DNA of 42,742 nt, taken from 39-52-133 sp036523795 (GTDB lineage Bacteria > Pseudomonadota > Gammaproteobacteria > Burkholderiales > Gallionellaceae). The notes beneath the pieces were generated by a model. It saw only the letters and a list, made by a program, of their open reading frames with translations. It searched no databases and had not been told where the DNA came from. Of this stretch, positions 23,573-31,307 are shown one piece after another. The stretch lies in NCBI GenBank assembly GCA_036523795.1, contig DATDDN010000182.1, forward strand, positions 1 to 42,742. Direction: 5' to 3'. The translations under genes were made by a program, and so were the position numbers. The stretch's first letter is position 1. The number at the start of each line of letters is the position of its first letter.

Positions 23573-23656
23573 CCCTGCCGCCGGCAGCGGATCACATTTG
23601 GTCGTATACCGCTCCCCACGTATAATTGCGCCGCATAATTTTCAGAAGGCCTGATC

Positions 23657-24952
23657 GTGCTAGAACTGTGGGGGCGCCCGCTGATTTTCCTGGTTATCCT
23701 CGTTTCGCTGACCTTGCTGGTATGGGCGTCGTCGGGCGCCCTGGCGGCGGCGATGGTGTTCGGCGCCTTGCTGTTCTATCGCTGGGTCTACCACGTGCGG
23801 CATCTGCTCACGCTCAACTACTGGCTGCATGACCCGGAGGGGCGCGACCTGCCGGACGCCTCCGGCCCATGGCAGGAAGTGTATGGGCGCATCTACAAGC
23901 TGGTACGCGAGCACCGCAAGGAGCGCACCCGCCGTGCCGCCGCACTGCATGACATGGAGCAGGCGACCTCGGCGTTGCCCGAAGGGGTGGTCAGCCTGGA
24001 CAAGCGCGATCACATCGAGTGGTGCAACATGCTGGCCGAGCGGCACCTCGGCCTGGACGGGGTGCGCGACGTCGGCCAGCAGATCACCTACCTGGTACGT
24101 CAGCCCGAATTTGTGAAATACCTCGCCAGCGGCAACCTGAACGAGCCGCTCACCCTGCGTGGCGCACGCCAGGATGACCTCATCCTGTCCCTCAAGCTGG
24201 TGCCGTATGGCGGCAACAAGCGCCTCCTGATCAGCCGCGACATCACCAACTTCGAGCGCATCGAGACCATGCGCCGCGATTTCGTTGCCAACGTCTCACA
24301 CGAGCTGCGTACGCCGCTCACCGTGGTGAATGGCTTCGTCGAAACGCTGCACGACATGCCCAACCTGGAAAACGACATGGCGCGCCGCGCGCTCACCCTG
24401 ATGGGCGAGCAGACGCAGCGCATGGAGAGCCTGGTGGGCGACCTGCTGACCCTTTCCAAGCTGGAAGACAAGCTGAACGTGCTGCAGGAAGAGGTGCTCG
24501 ACGTGCCCACCCTGTTGCCGCGCTGCTACCAGGATGGCCTCGCGCTCAGCGGCGGCCAGCACAATATCAGGCTGGACATACAGAGCGACTGCAAGCTGCT
24601 GGGCTGCGCCGAAGAGCTGCGCAGCGCATTCAGCAACCTGGTATCCAACGCCATCCGTTACACGCCGGCCGGCGGCGAAATCGTGATGACCTGGAAACTG
24701 CTGGACGGCGGCCAGCCGGTGTTCAGCGTCAAGGACGCCGGCATCGGCATTGCGCCGCAGCACATCTCGCGCCTGACCGAGCGCTTCTACCGCGTCGACA
24801 GCAGCCGCTCGCGCGCCACCGGCGGCACCGGCCTGGGCCTGGCCATCGTCAAGCACATTGCCAACCGGCACCAGGCCAGGCTGGATATCGTCAGTGAAGA
24901 GGGTGTAGGCAGCACCTTCAGCATCGAATTCCCATCCAGGCGCCGCCGCTGA
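23657..24952 (+). CDS. phoR: Phosphate regulon sensor kinase PhoR
   Basis: Inner-membrane histidine kinase of 431 residues that phosphorylates PhoB when phosphate is scarce. The two N-terminal hydrophobic helices (about 8-42) have almost no periplasmic loop. A linker carries the PhoR-type YWLHDPEGRDLPDASGPWQE, followed by a PAS domain (about 100-200). His215 lies in FVANVSHELRTPLTV, the N box in NLVSNAIRYTP (327-337), the G1 box in VKDAGIGIAP (358-367) and the G2 box in GGTGLGLAIVKH (389-400). The start is GTG 23657 with AGAAGG seven bases upstream. The gene ends 16 bases from the convergent gene at 24969, with no hairpin between. Confidence 0.95.
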   Translation: MLELWGRPLIFLVILVSLTLLVWASSGALAAAMVFGALLFYRWVYHVRHLLTLNYWLHDPEGRDLPDASGPWQEVYGRIYKLVREHRKERTRRAAALHDMEQATSALPEGVVSLDKRDHIEWCNMLAERHLGLDGVRDVGQQITYLVRQPEFVKYLASGNLNEPLTLRGARQDDLILSLKLVPYGGNKRLLISRDITNFERIETMRRDFVANVSHELRTPLTVVNGFVETLHDMPNLENDMARRALTLMGEQTQRMESLVGDLLTLSKLEDKLNVLQEEVLDVPTLLPRCYQDGLALSGGQHNIRLDIQSDCKLLGCAEELRSAFSNLVSNAIRYTPAGGEIVMTWKLLDGGQPVFSVKDAGIGIAPQHISRLTERFYRVDSSRSRATGGTGLGLAIVKHIANRHQARLDIVSEEGVGSTFSIEFPSRRRR

Positions 24953-24968
24953 CCCAACAACTTCCGGC

Positions 24969-26570
24969 TCAGTGGGTCACAAAGCTGATGCGCTCGAAAT
25001 CCGTGCCGGTCACCACGCTGAATCCCATGCGGATGAGTTGCTTGTTGTCGTTGGGCAGCGTCATCTCAAAGGCGCGGTCTGCCTGAAACACATCGCGCGG
25101 CACGATCAGGCTGGCGGGAATCTTCTGGTGGGGCAGTGCGGGCAACAGCAGGCCATAACTCTGCTTGCCGTCACGGTCTTGCGTGTTCTTGAGCGTCACG
25201 GCCTGCGCCACGCCGGGGAAGTAGTGCGCGCCCAGCCGCAGCTGGTCGCTGCGGGTCACGCTGCGCCACCTGACCGTGCCCACAATGTAGGCGTTGGCAT
25301 TGTCCGGCTTCACCGCCACCAGCTGATTCAGCCCCACGCGTTCGCCCTCGACGCCGTCGCGCAGCATGCGCGCGCCGAGAATGTTTTCGTTTTCAATGGT
25401 CCAGGTTTCGACATAGCTGCTGGCCGGCTGCGCGGAGGCATCTAGGGTGCGCCCCAGCGTGGCGATCTGTTCCTTGCGCTTGATGGTGTCTGCGCCGACA
25501 TCCTTGGAGCGCTGGTAGGACCTGCCGGAAATCAGGGCATAAACCAGGTCCATGCCGAAGGCGACCTGTGCGCGCTGGTGGACGCTGCGGCGCTCGACCA
25601 GGCGATGGTTGAAGCCTTCGCACCAGAACTGGTGCAGCAGGTTGAGGAAGGCGATGCAATCCACACCGTAGAATTCCGTGCCCAGCTCCAGCTGCTGCGG
25701 TGCCTGGCCCTGCTGCAGCAGGATGGTCTTGACGCGCAGCAGCTTGGACAGCGGCACCATGGCGAGGAAGCGCAGGCGGTCTGACTGCGTCACCTGCTCC
25801 AGTGCCTGCAAGCCCTGCGGGCCGCCCAGATCCAGCGCTAGCGGCGGTGCGTCGCCCTTGCTCAGGGTGTAACGGCGCTCGATCTGGATCACGTCGCCCC
25901 ATTGCGTCAGCCAGCGATCGAGCAATTGCAGCTGCGCGCGCGACAGCTCGGCCGGGTGCGCGTGGCAGATCAGCAGCATCTTGGCATACAGCGTGTGACA
26001 GGACAGTGCATGGCCGCGCGTATGCACCTCGTCCTTCACCTTCTCGTGCTGCAGGCCGTTGCCCTCGATGAAGGAATACAGCTCGTGCAGCTGCTGCCAC
26101 AGGCTGCCCTCGAATTCATAGCCGGTGCGCAGGTATTCGAAGATCTGCAGGCTGCCGTACAGCAGGCAGCGGTGGCTCAACAGCGGCCCGTGCTGGGCCA
26201 GGTGTTTGTCGCCGTCGATGAACGCTTGCAGGCAGCGCCTGTAGCCGGTCTGCAGCCCCTGCCACAGGTCCAGCATGGAAACCAGGATGGCCAGCTCATC
26301 GGTATTAAGGGGCAGCTTCTTGGTGATCAGCTTCTTGGCGTAATCCGCCTGCACGATGGCCACGGTTTCGCGCAGCAGCTCCAGCGTCTGCAGCCGATCC
26401 ATGGGCGACACGGCCAGACGGTTGAATTCGTCCAGCTGCTTGCGCAGCGTCTGGTGCGCGGCATGCAGATTGGTCAGCTGCAACTGCGCCAGCCATTGCG
26501 TCAGCGTGGCCACATTGCGGAAGGCAGGCTTGGCCTGGGCGTCGGTCGGTTCGAGGGGCAGCGAAAGCAT
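24969..26570 (-). CDS. Conserved protein of unknown function, 533 residues
   Basis: I do not recognise this protein with confidence. It is soluble, without signal peptide or membrane segments. Residues 1-380 are mostly alpha-helical and Leu/Gln-rich (TLTQWLAQLQLTNLHAAHQ, LETLRETV-like segments), suggesting a helical-repeat or scaffold fold. Residues about 385-533 look beta-rich: ETWTIENENILGARM, GLNQLVAVK, AYIVGTVRWRSV, LRLGAHYFPGVAQAVTLK. That W/GxVRW/LG pattern recalls the PilZ-like beta-barrel modules found in c-di-GMP-binding proteins. The RxxxR and DxSxxG residues of a canonical PilZ site are not evident, so binding is speculative. It shares the minus strand with the HIT protein gene downstream of the FAD/Fe-S enzyme gene, two bases after the HIT stop codon, so it is probably in the same operon. 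Confidence 0.75.
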   Translation of the reverse strand: MLSLPLEPTDAQAKPAFRNVATLTQWLAQLQLTNLHAAHQTLRKQLDEFNRLAVSPMDRLQTLELLRETVAIVQADYAKKLITKKLPLNTDELAILVSMLDLWQGLQTGYRRCLQAFIDGDKHLAQHGPLLSHRCLLYGSLQIFEYLRTGYEFEGSLWQQLHELYSFIEGNGLQHEKVKDEVHTRGHALSCHTLYAKMLLICHAHPAELSRAQLQLLDRWLTQWGDVIQIERRYTLSKGDAPPLALDLGGPQGLQALEQVTQSDRLRFLAMVPLSKLLRVKTILLQQGQAPQQLELGTEFYGVDCIAFLNLLHQFWCEGFNHRLVERRSVHQRAQVAFGMDLVYALISGRSYQRSKDVGADTIKRKEQIATLGRTLDASAQPASSYVETWTIENENILGARMLRDGVEGERVGLNQLVAVKPDNANAYIVGTVRWRSVTRSDQLRLGAHYFPGVAQAVTLKNTQDRDGKQSYGLLLPALPHQKIPASLIVPRDVFQADRAFEMTLPNDNKQLIRMGFSVVTGTDFERISFVTH

Positions 26571-26572
26571 GG

Positions 26573-27004
26573 TCAGGCGGGCAGGGTGTGAACGAGCAGC
26601 GTGCGCAGCTGCTCACGCCAGTCTGCGGCAGGTGCAGTGTGGCGCGCAGAAGCGTCGCGCTGGGCTATACCCCAGATCGGGTTGGGGAAGTGGCGGTCGT
26701 CGCGGTAGCGCGGGATGACGTGCCAGTGCAGGTGCGGCACCACGTTGCCGAGGCTGGCGAGATTGATCTTGTGCGGCTGCATCACCTTGCGCACTGCGCT
26801 TTCCACGGCGAACACGGATTCCATCAGGCGGTTGCGCTGTGCCGGCGCGAGGTCGCTCATTTCCCGGCTGTGCTCATTCCAGATCACGCGGCAAAAGCCG
26901 GGATAGTCGTCATCGTTGACGAGCACCACGCGCAACGCGTCATCGCGATACACCACTTCACCGCCGTCCTGGGCGCACAACTCGCAAACCTTGCCGTGAT
27001 CCAT
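26573..27004 (-). CDS. HIT family protein
   Basis: Histidine-triad nucleotide hydrolase or transferase of 143 residues. The triad His91-x-His93-x-His95 lies in NVVPHLHWHVIPRY, with DDYPGFCRVIWNEH earlier. An N-terminal CELC pair (Cys7, Cys10) is the kind that can bind zinc in some HIT proteins. The start at 27004 (MDHGKVCELC) is chosen because the upstream extension would overlap the preceding gene. It begins 13 bases after the FAD/Fe-S oxidoreductase stop and is followed immediately by the 533-residue gene. The substrate (dinucleotide polyphosphates or AMP-conjugates) is not predictable. Confidence 0.9.
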   Translation of the reverse strand: MDHGKVCELCAQDGGEVVYRDDALRVVLVNDDDYPGFCRVIWNEHSREMSDLAPAQRNRLMESVFAVESAVRKVMQPHKINLASLGNVVPHLHWHVIPRYRDDRHFPNPIWGIAQRDASARHTAPAADWREQLRTLLVHTLPA

Positions 27005-27017
27005 GAGTCTTAACACC

Positions 27018-30000
27018 CTAGAGCAATACGCGTTCAATGCCGCCGTTATTGGCTTTCTCGACATAGTCGCGCAGCCAGTCCTCACCCAGCAGATGCCTGG
27101 CCATCTCGATCACCAGGTAATCCGCGCTGGTGCCCGCATCTTCCTCGAAGCGCGACAGACCCTGCAGGCAGGATGGGCACGAGGTGAGCACCTTCACTTC
27201 GCCGTCGTAGCCGTCGGCGCGCAATGCGGCAGCGCCGTTGCGCATCTCCTCTTCCTTGCGGAAGCGCACCTGGGTGGACACGTCGGGGCGTGTCACCGCC
27301 AGCGTGCCGGACTCGCCGCAGCAGCGGTCATTCAGCGCAACCGGTGCGCCCAGCAGCTGGTTGGCCACCTGGATGCCGGAATAGTTCTTCATCGGCGTGT
27401 GGCAGGGCTCGTGGTACATGTAGCGCGCCCCGCTGGCATTGCTTACGCGCACGCCCTTCTCCAGCAGATACTCGTGGATGTCGAGCAGGCGGCAGCCGGG
27501 GAAGATCTTGTCGAACTGGTATTGCAGCAGCTGGTCCATGCAGGTGCCGCACGACACCACCACCGTCTTGATGTCCAGGTAGTTGAGCGTGTTGGCGACG
27601 CGGTGGAACAGCACGCGGTTGTCGGTGATCATGCGGCTGCCGACATCGTCCTGACCCGCTGCATTCTGCGGATAGCCGCAGCAGACATAGCCGGGCGGCA
27701 GCACGGTGATGGCGCCGGTCTCGTACAGCATCGCCTGCGTGGCCAGGCCCACCTGGCCGAACAGGCGTTCCGAGCCGCAGCCAGGAAAGTAGAACACCGC
27801 GTCGGAATCGTCGCCCACCTTGCGCGGGTCGCGGATCACCGGGACGATGGTGTTGTCCTCGATGTCCAGCAGCGCGCGCGAGGTCTTCTTCGGCAGTCCG
27901 CCGGGCATCGGCTTGTTGATGAAATGGATCACCTGTGCCTTGATCGGCGCGCGTCCCAGTGTGGAAGGCGGGTGCGCGGTCTGGCCCTGGATCAGGCCGA
28001 AGCGGCGCGCCAGCTGGTGGCCCAGGCGCTGTGCGCGGTAGCCCCATTCGATCATCACCTTGCGCACCAGCTTGATGGTGGTGGGGTCGGTGGCGTTGAG
28101 GAAGAACATGCCGGCGGCGGTGCCGGGGTTGAATTTCTTCTTGCCCTGCTTGCGCAGGAAGTTGCGCATCGCCACCGACACGTCACCGAAGTCGATGTCC
28201 ACCGGGCAGGGTTTCAGGCACTTGTGGCACACCGTGCAGTGGTCGGCCACATCGCCGAATTCGTCGAAGTGCGCGATAGAAACGCCGCGCCGCGTCTGCT
28301 CCTCATACAGGAAGGCCTCGATCAGCAGCGAGGTGGCGAGGATCTTGTTGCGCGGCGAATACAGCAGGTTGGCGCGCGGCACATGGGTTGCGCACACCGG
28401 CTTGCACTTGCCGCAGCGCAGGCAGTCCTTGATCGAATCGGCAATCTCGCCCAGCTCGCTCTTTTCCAGAATCAGGCTTTCCAGTTCCATCAGGTTGAAG
28501 CTGGGCGTGTAGGCGCGCTCCAGGTTGCTGCCGGGCAGCAGCTTGCCGCGGTTGAAGCGGCCTTCCGGGTCCACCTGTGCCTTGTAGGCGGTGAATTCGG
28601 CCAGCTCGGACGCCTCCAGGAAATCGAATTTGGTGATGCCGATGCCGTGCTCGCCCGAGATCACGCCGCCCAGCTGCTTGGCCAGCGCCATGATGCGCTC
28701 CACCGCGCCGTTGGCCTGCTGCAGCATGGCGTAGTCGTCTGAGTTGACCGGGATGTTGGTGTGCACGTTGCCGTCGCCGGCGTGCATGTGCAGTGCCACG
28801 AACACGCGGCTCTTCAGCACGCCCTGGTGCACGGCGCCGCACTCTTCCAGCACCTTCTGGAAGGTGCGCCCGCTGAACAGCTGGCGCAGCGGCTCGCGCA
28901 GTTCGCTCTTCCACGAGGCGCGCAGGCTGTGGTTCTGCAGCGCGGCAAACACGCTGGTGTGCGGGTCGTCGCGCAGCAGCGCTGCCGGCGGCGAGCTCAG
29001 CAGTTCCTCAGGCATCTGCGACAGCGGCGCATCCAGGTTGTCCAGCAGCCATTGCCAGCGCTTGCCCACTTCCGTCACCAGCTCGCGCGCCTGCTGCGGG
29101 CGCGTGCCCAGCAGCTCTTCGTCGCCCAGCTGCGCATCGTCCTGGTAGTACAGCGGCAGCTCGCCGGCGAAGAATTCCTGCAGCGCGGTGATCAGCTTCA
29201 GCTTGTTGGACAGCGACAGCTCGATGTTGATGCGCTCCACGCCGTCGCAATAGTCGCCCATGCGCGGCAGCGGAATCACCACGTCCTCGTTCACCTTGAA
29301 CGCGTTGGTGTGCTTGGCGATGGCCGCGGTGCGTGCGCGGTCCAGCCAGAATTTCTTGCGTGCCTCGGCGGACACCGCGATGAAGCCCTCGCCGCTGCGC
29401 AGGTTGGCCAGGCGCACGATTTCCGAGGCGGCCTGGGCCACCGCGTTTTCGTCGTCGCCCACGACGTCGGCCAGCAGCACCATCTTGGGACGCACGCTGC
29501 GCTTGGCCTTGGTGGCATAACCCACCGCCTTCAGGTAGCGATCGTCCAGGTGCTCCAGCCCGGCCAGCACGGCGTGCGGATGGGCGTCCAGATAATCCTT
29601 GATCTCCACGATGGCCGGCACCGCCTCGCGCACCTGGCCGAAGAATTCCAGGCACACCGTGCGCGTGTGGGCGTGGGCGCGGTGCAGGATGAAGCGCGCC
29701 GAGGTGATGATGCCGTCGCAGCCTTCTTTCTGGATGCCGGGCAGGCCGGACAGGAATTTGTCGGTGACGTCCTTGCCCAGCCCCGTCTTGCGGAATTTGC
29801 CGCCGGGAATTTCCAGCACTTCCGGCGCACCGCGCAGGGTGCGGCCGTCGATCTCGTAACGGCTGACGCGGAATTGGGTGTGCTCGACGTCGTGTATCTT
29901 GCCCAGGTTGTGGTCCAGGCGCTCCACTGTCATCCACAGGCCTTCCGGCGTGACCATGCGCCACGACACCAGGTTGTCCAGCGCGGTGCCCCACAGCACG

Positions 30001-30854
30001 GCCTTCTTTCCGCCTGCATTCATCGACACGTTGCCGCCGATGCAGGAAGCATCCGCCGACGTGGGGTCCACCGCGAACACCAGCCCATGGGCTTCGGCCG
30101 CATCCATCACGCGCCGCGTCACCACGCCGGCGCCGCAGTGGATGGTGGGTGTGGCTTCGGTCAGTCCCGGCAGCTTGAGGGCTTCCACCGCGGAGAGGGC
30201 ATCCAGCTTTTCCGTGTTGATCACCGCAGAGTGCTTGTCCAGCGGGATGGCGCCGCCCGTGTAGCCGGTGCCGCCGCCGCGCGGAATGATGGTGAGCTTG
30301 AGCTCGATGCAGGCGCGCACCAGCTGCGCCACCTCGGCCTCGCTGTCCGGGTGCAGCACCACGAAGGGGTACTCCACGCGCCAGTCGGTGGCGTCGGTCA
30401 CATGCGACACGCGTGCCAGCCCGTCGAACTGGATGTTGTCGCGGCGGGTGTGGCGGCTCAGCACGCGCAGCGCACGGCGGCGCAGCTGCACGGTGTGTTC
30501 CAGGTCGCCGGCAAAATCGTCGATGGCGCGGTGGCTCAGCTCCAGCAGGCGCTTCACCGCTGCGTTGTCCTGGCGGCGTTCCTCGATCGCGTCCAGGCGG
30601 TGGCGCAGCGCCGCCATCAGCGCATCGCGGCGCTTGCGGTTGGCGAGCAGGTCGTCCTGCAGGTAGGGGTTGCGCATCACCACCCAGATGTCGCCCAGCA
30701 CCTCGTACAGCATGCGGGCAGAGCGCCCGGTGCGGCGTTCTTCGCGCAGGCTGTTGATGATGTCCCAGGCCTCGGCGCCCAAGAGGCGGATCACGATCTC
30801 GCGATCGGAAAACGAGGTGTAGTTGTACGGGATTTCGCGCAGGCGGGCGTTCAT
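27018..30854 (-). CDS. Large FAD-linked / Fe-S oxidoreductase (DUF3683-FAD-CCG fusion)
   Basis: Protein of 1278 residues combining modules usually encoded separately. An N-terminal DUF3683-type helical domain covers about residues 1-130 (IPYNYTSFSDREIVIRLLG). A VAO-type FAD-binding domain follows, with FVVLHPDSEAEVAQLV, IIPRGGGTGYTGGA and IGGNVSMNAGGKKAV. The FAD-oxidase C-terminal domain ends near LEASELAEFTAYKAQVDPEGRFN. Two 4Fe-4S motifs follow, CLRCGKCKPVC at about 805-815 and CTVCHKCLKPCP at about 870-885. The last 300 residues hold two cysteine-rich CCG domains (GCGSERLFG, CCGYPQNAAGQDD, SCGTCMDQL, HEPCHTPMK, CCGESGTLAV). This is the layout of a D-2-hydroxyacid (D-lactate or glycolate) dehydrogenase fused to its GlpC/GlcF-like electron-transfer subunit, likely membrane-associated and feeding quinone. 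The substrate is uncertain. ATG 30854 starts a HIT-containing operon. Confidence 0.88.
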   Translation of the reverse strand: MNARLREIPYNYTSFSDREIVIRLLGAEAWDIINSLREERRTGRSARMLYEVLGDIWVVMRNPYLQDDLLANRKRRDALMAALRHRLDAIEERRQDNAAVKRLLELSHRAIDDFAGDLEHTVQLRRRALRVLSRHTRRDNIQFDGLARVSHVTDATDWRVEYPFVVLHPDSEAEVAQLVRACIELKLTIIPRGGGTGYTGGAIPLDKHSAVINTEKLDALSAVEALKLPGLTEATPTIHCGAGVVTRRVMDAAEAHGLVFAVDPTSADASCIGGNVSMNAGGKKAVLWGTALDNLVSWRMVTPEGLWMTVERLDHNLGKIHDVEHTQFRVSRYEIDGRTLRGAPEVLEIPGGKFRKTGLGKDVTDKFLSGLPGIQKEGCDGIITSARFILHRAHAHTRTVCLEFFGQVREAVPAIVEIKDYLDAHPHAVLAGLEHLDDRYLKAVGYATKAKRSVRPKMVLLADVVGDDENAVAQAASEIVRLANLRSGEGFIAVSAEARKKFWLDRARTAAIAKHTNAFKVNEDVVIPLPRMGDYCDGVERINIELSLSNKLKLITALQEFFAGELPLYYQDDAQLGDEELLGTRPQQARELVTEVGKRWQWLLDNLDAPLSQMPEELLSSPPAALLRDDPHTSVFAALQNHSLRASWKSELREPLRQLFSGRTFQKVLEECGAVHQGVLKSRVFVALHMHAGDGNVHTNIPVNSDDYAMLQQANGAVERIMALAKQLGGVISGEHGIGITKFDFLEASELAEFTAYKAQVDPEGRFNRGKLLPGSNLERAYTPSFNLMELESLILEKSELGEIADSIKDCLRCGKCKPVCATHVPRANLLYSPRNKILATSLLIEAFLYEEQTRRGVSIAHFDEFGDVADHCTVCHKCLKPCPVDIDFGDVSVAMRNFLRKQGKKKFNPGTAAGMFFLNATDPTTIKLVRKVMIEWGYRAQRLGHQLARRFGLIQGQTAHPPSTLGRAPIKAQVIHFINKPMPGGLPKKTSRALLDIEDNTIVPVIRDPRKVGDDSDAVFYFPGCGSERLFGQVGLATQAMLYETGAITVLPPGYVCCGYPQNAAGQDDVGSRMITDNRVLFHRVANTLNYLDIKTVVVSCGTCMDQLLQYQFDKIFPGCRLLDIHEYLLEKGVRVSNASGARYMYHEPCHTPMKNYSGIQVANQLLGAPVALNDRCCGESGTLAVTRPDVSTQVRFRKEEEMRNGAAALRADGYDGEVKVLTSCPSCLQGLSRFEEDAGTSADYLVIEMARHLLGEDWLRDYVEKANNGGIERVLL

Positions 30855-31307
30855 GGTTGCTCAGGTGGTCGTCAAGTCGCGCATTTTACCGCAAGCCGCG
30901 CGTTTGCTCGACCCTGATGCGGGTGTGGAGAGTGAAGTGCGTCAACTTAGGCAGGTACGATGCAGCGCCAAATTATGCGCATTACATAATTGAAATCAGT
31001 GGGTTATTGACAGTGGTGCTGAACTCGGCGACAGTGCGCGCGTTGAAATTGAACGATAACGGGCAAAGCAGGCTGAGGCCGACACAAATCGAGTCAGGCA
31101 GCATCGGTCCTGATTTTGTCGCGCAGCTGGTCAAACAGTTCAGAATCCGCAAGCTAAAGGGGTCAGCTTGAACTGACCCCTTTGGTTGTCGCTTTGGTCG
31201 GACTTGAAGAAGTCGACATGCTACGGGCAGGTTTCAAATCGAGACTATTGATAAGCTGTCAGTCGGCATCTTTGCGTTGGTTTCCAATATGGGGGGGTAG
31301 TTAAGAA
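30855..31307. other. Non-coding gap upstream of the lipoprotein gene
   Basis: A 453-base region, AT-richer than the flanking genes. It must carry the minus-strand promoter of the oxidoreductase operon and the plus-strand promoter of the lipoprotein gene. An open frame at 30857-31171 ends in FRIRKLKGSA exactly inside a palindrome (31156-31183). It has no recognisable domain, and I regard it as non-coding or as the eroded end of a mobile-element gene. A run of seven G residues lies at 31291-31297. Confidence 0.5.
31156..31183. repeat. REP-like palindrome with AAAGGGGTCAG arms
   Basis: An 11-base arm AAAGGGGTCAG, loop CTTGAA, and the exact complement. This GGGGTCA...TGACCCC type of palindrome recurs in many proteobacterial genomes near REP-associated or IS200-like transposases (from memory, not searched). 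It could also act as a terminator, but the T-run is only three bases. Confidence 0.6.

Noticed and set aside
27003..30917. Two long plus-strand open frames opposite the FAD/Fe-S oxidoreductase gene
   Set aside because: Translations are Ala/Val/His/Gln-rich without domains and mirror the third-position GC bias of the real gene.
30857..31171. 104-codon frame before the lipoprotein gene
   Set aside because: Overlaps the divergent promoter region and ends in a palindrome; no recognisable domain. Kept only as possible mobile-element debris.
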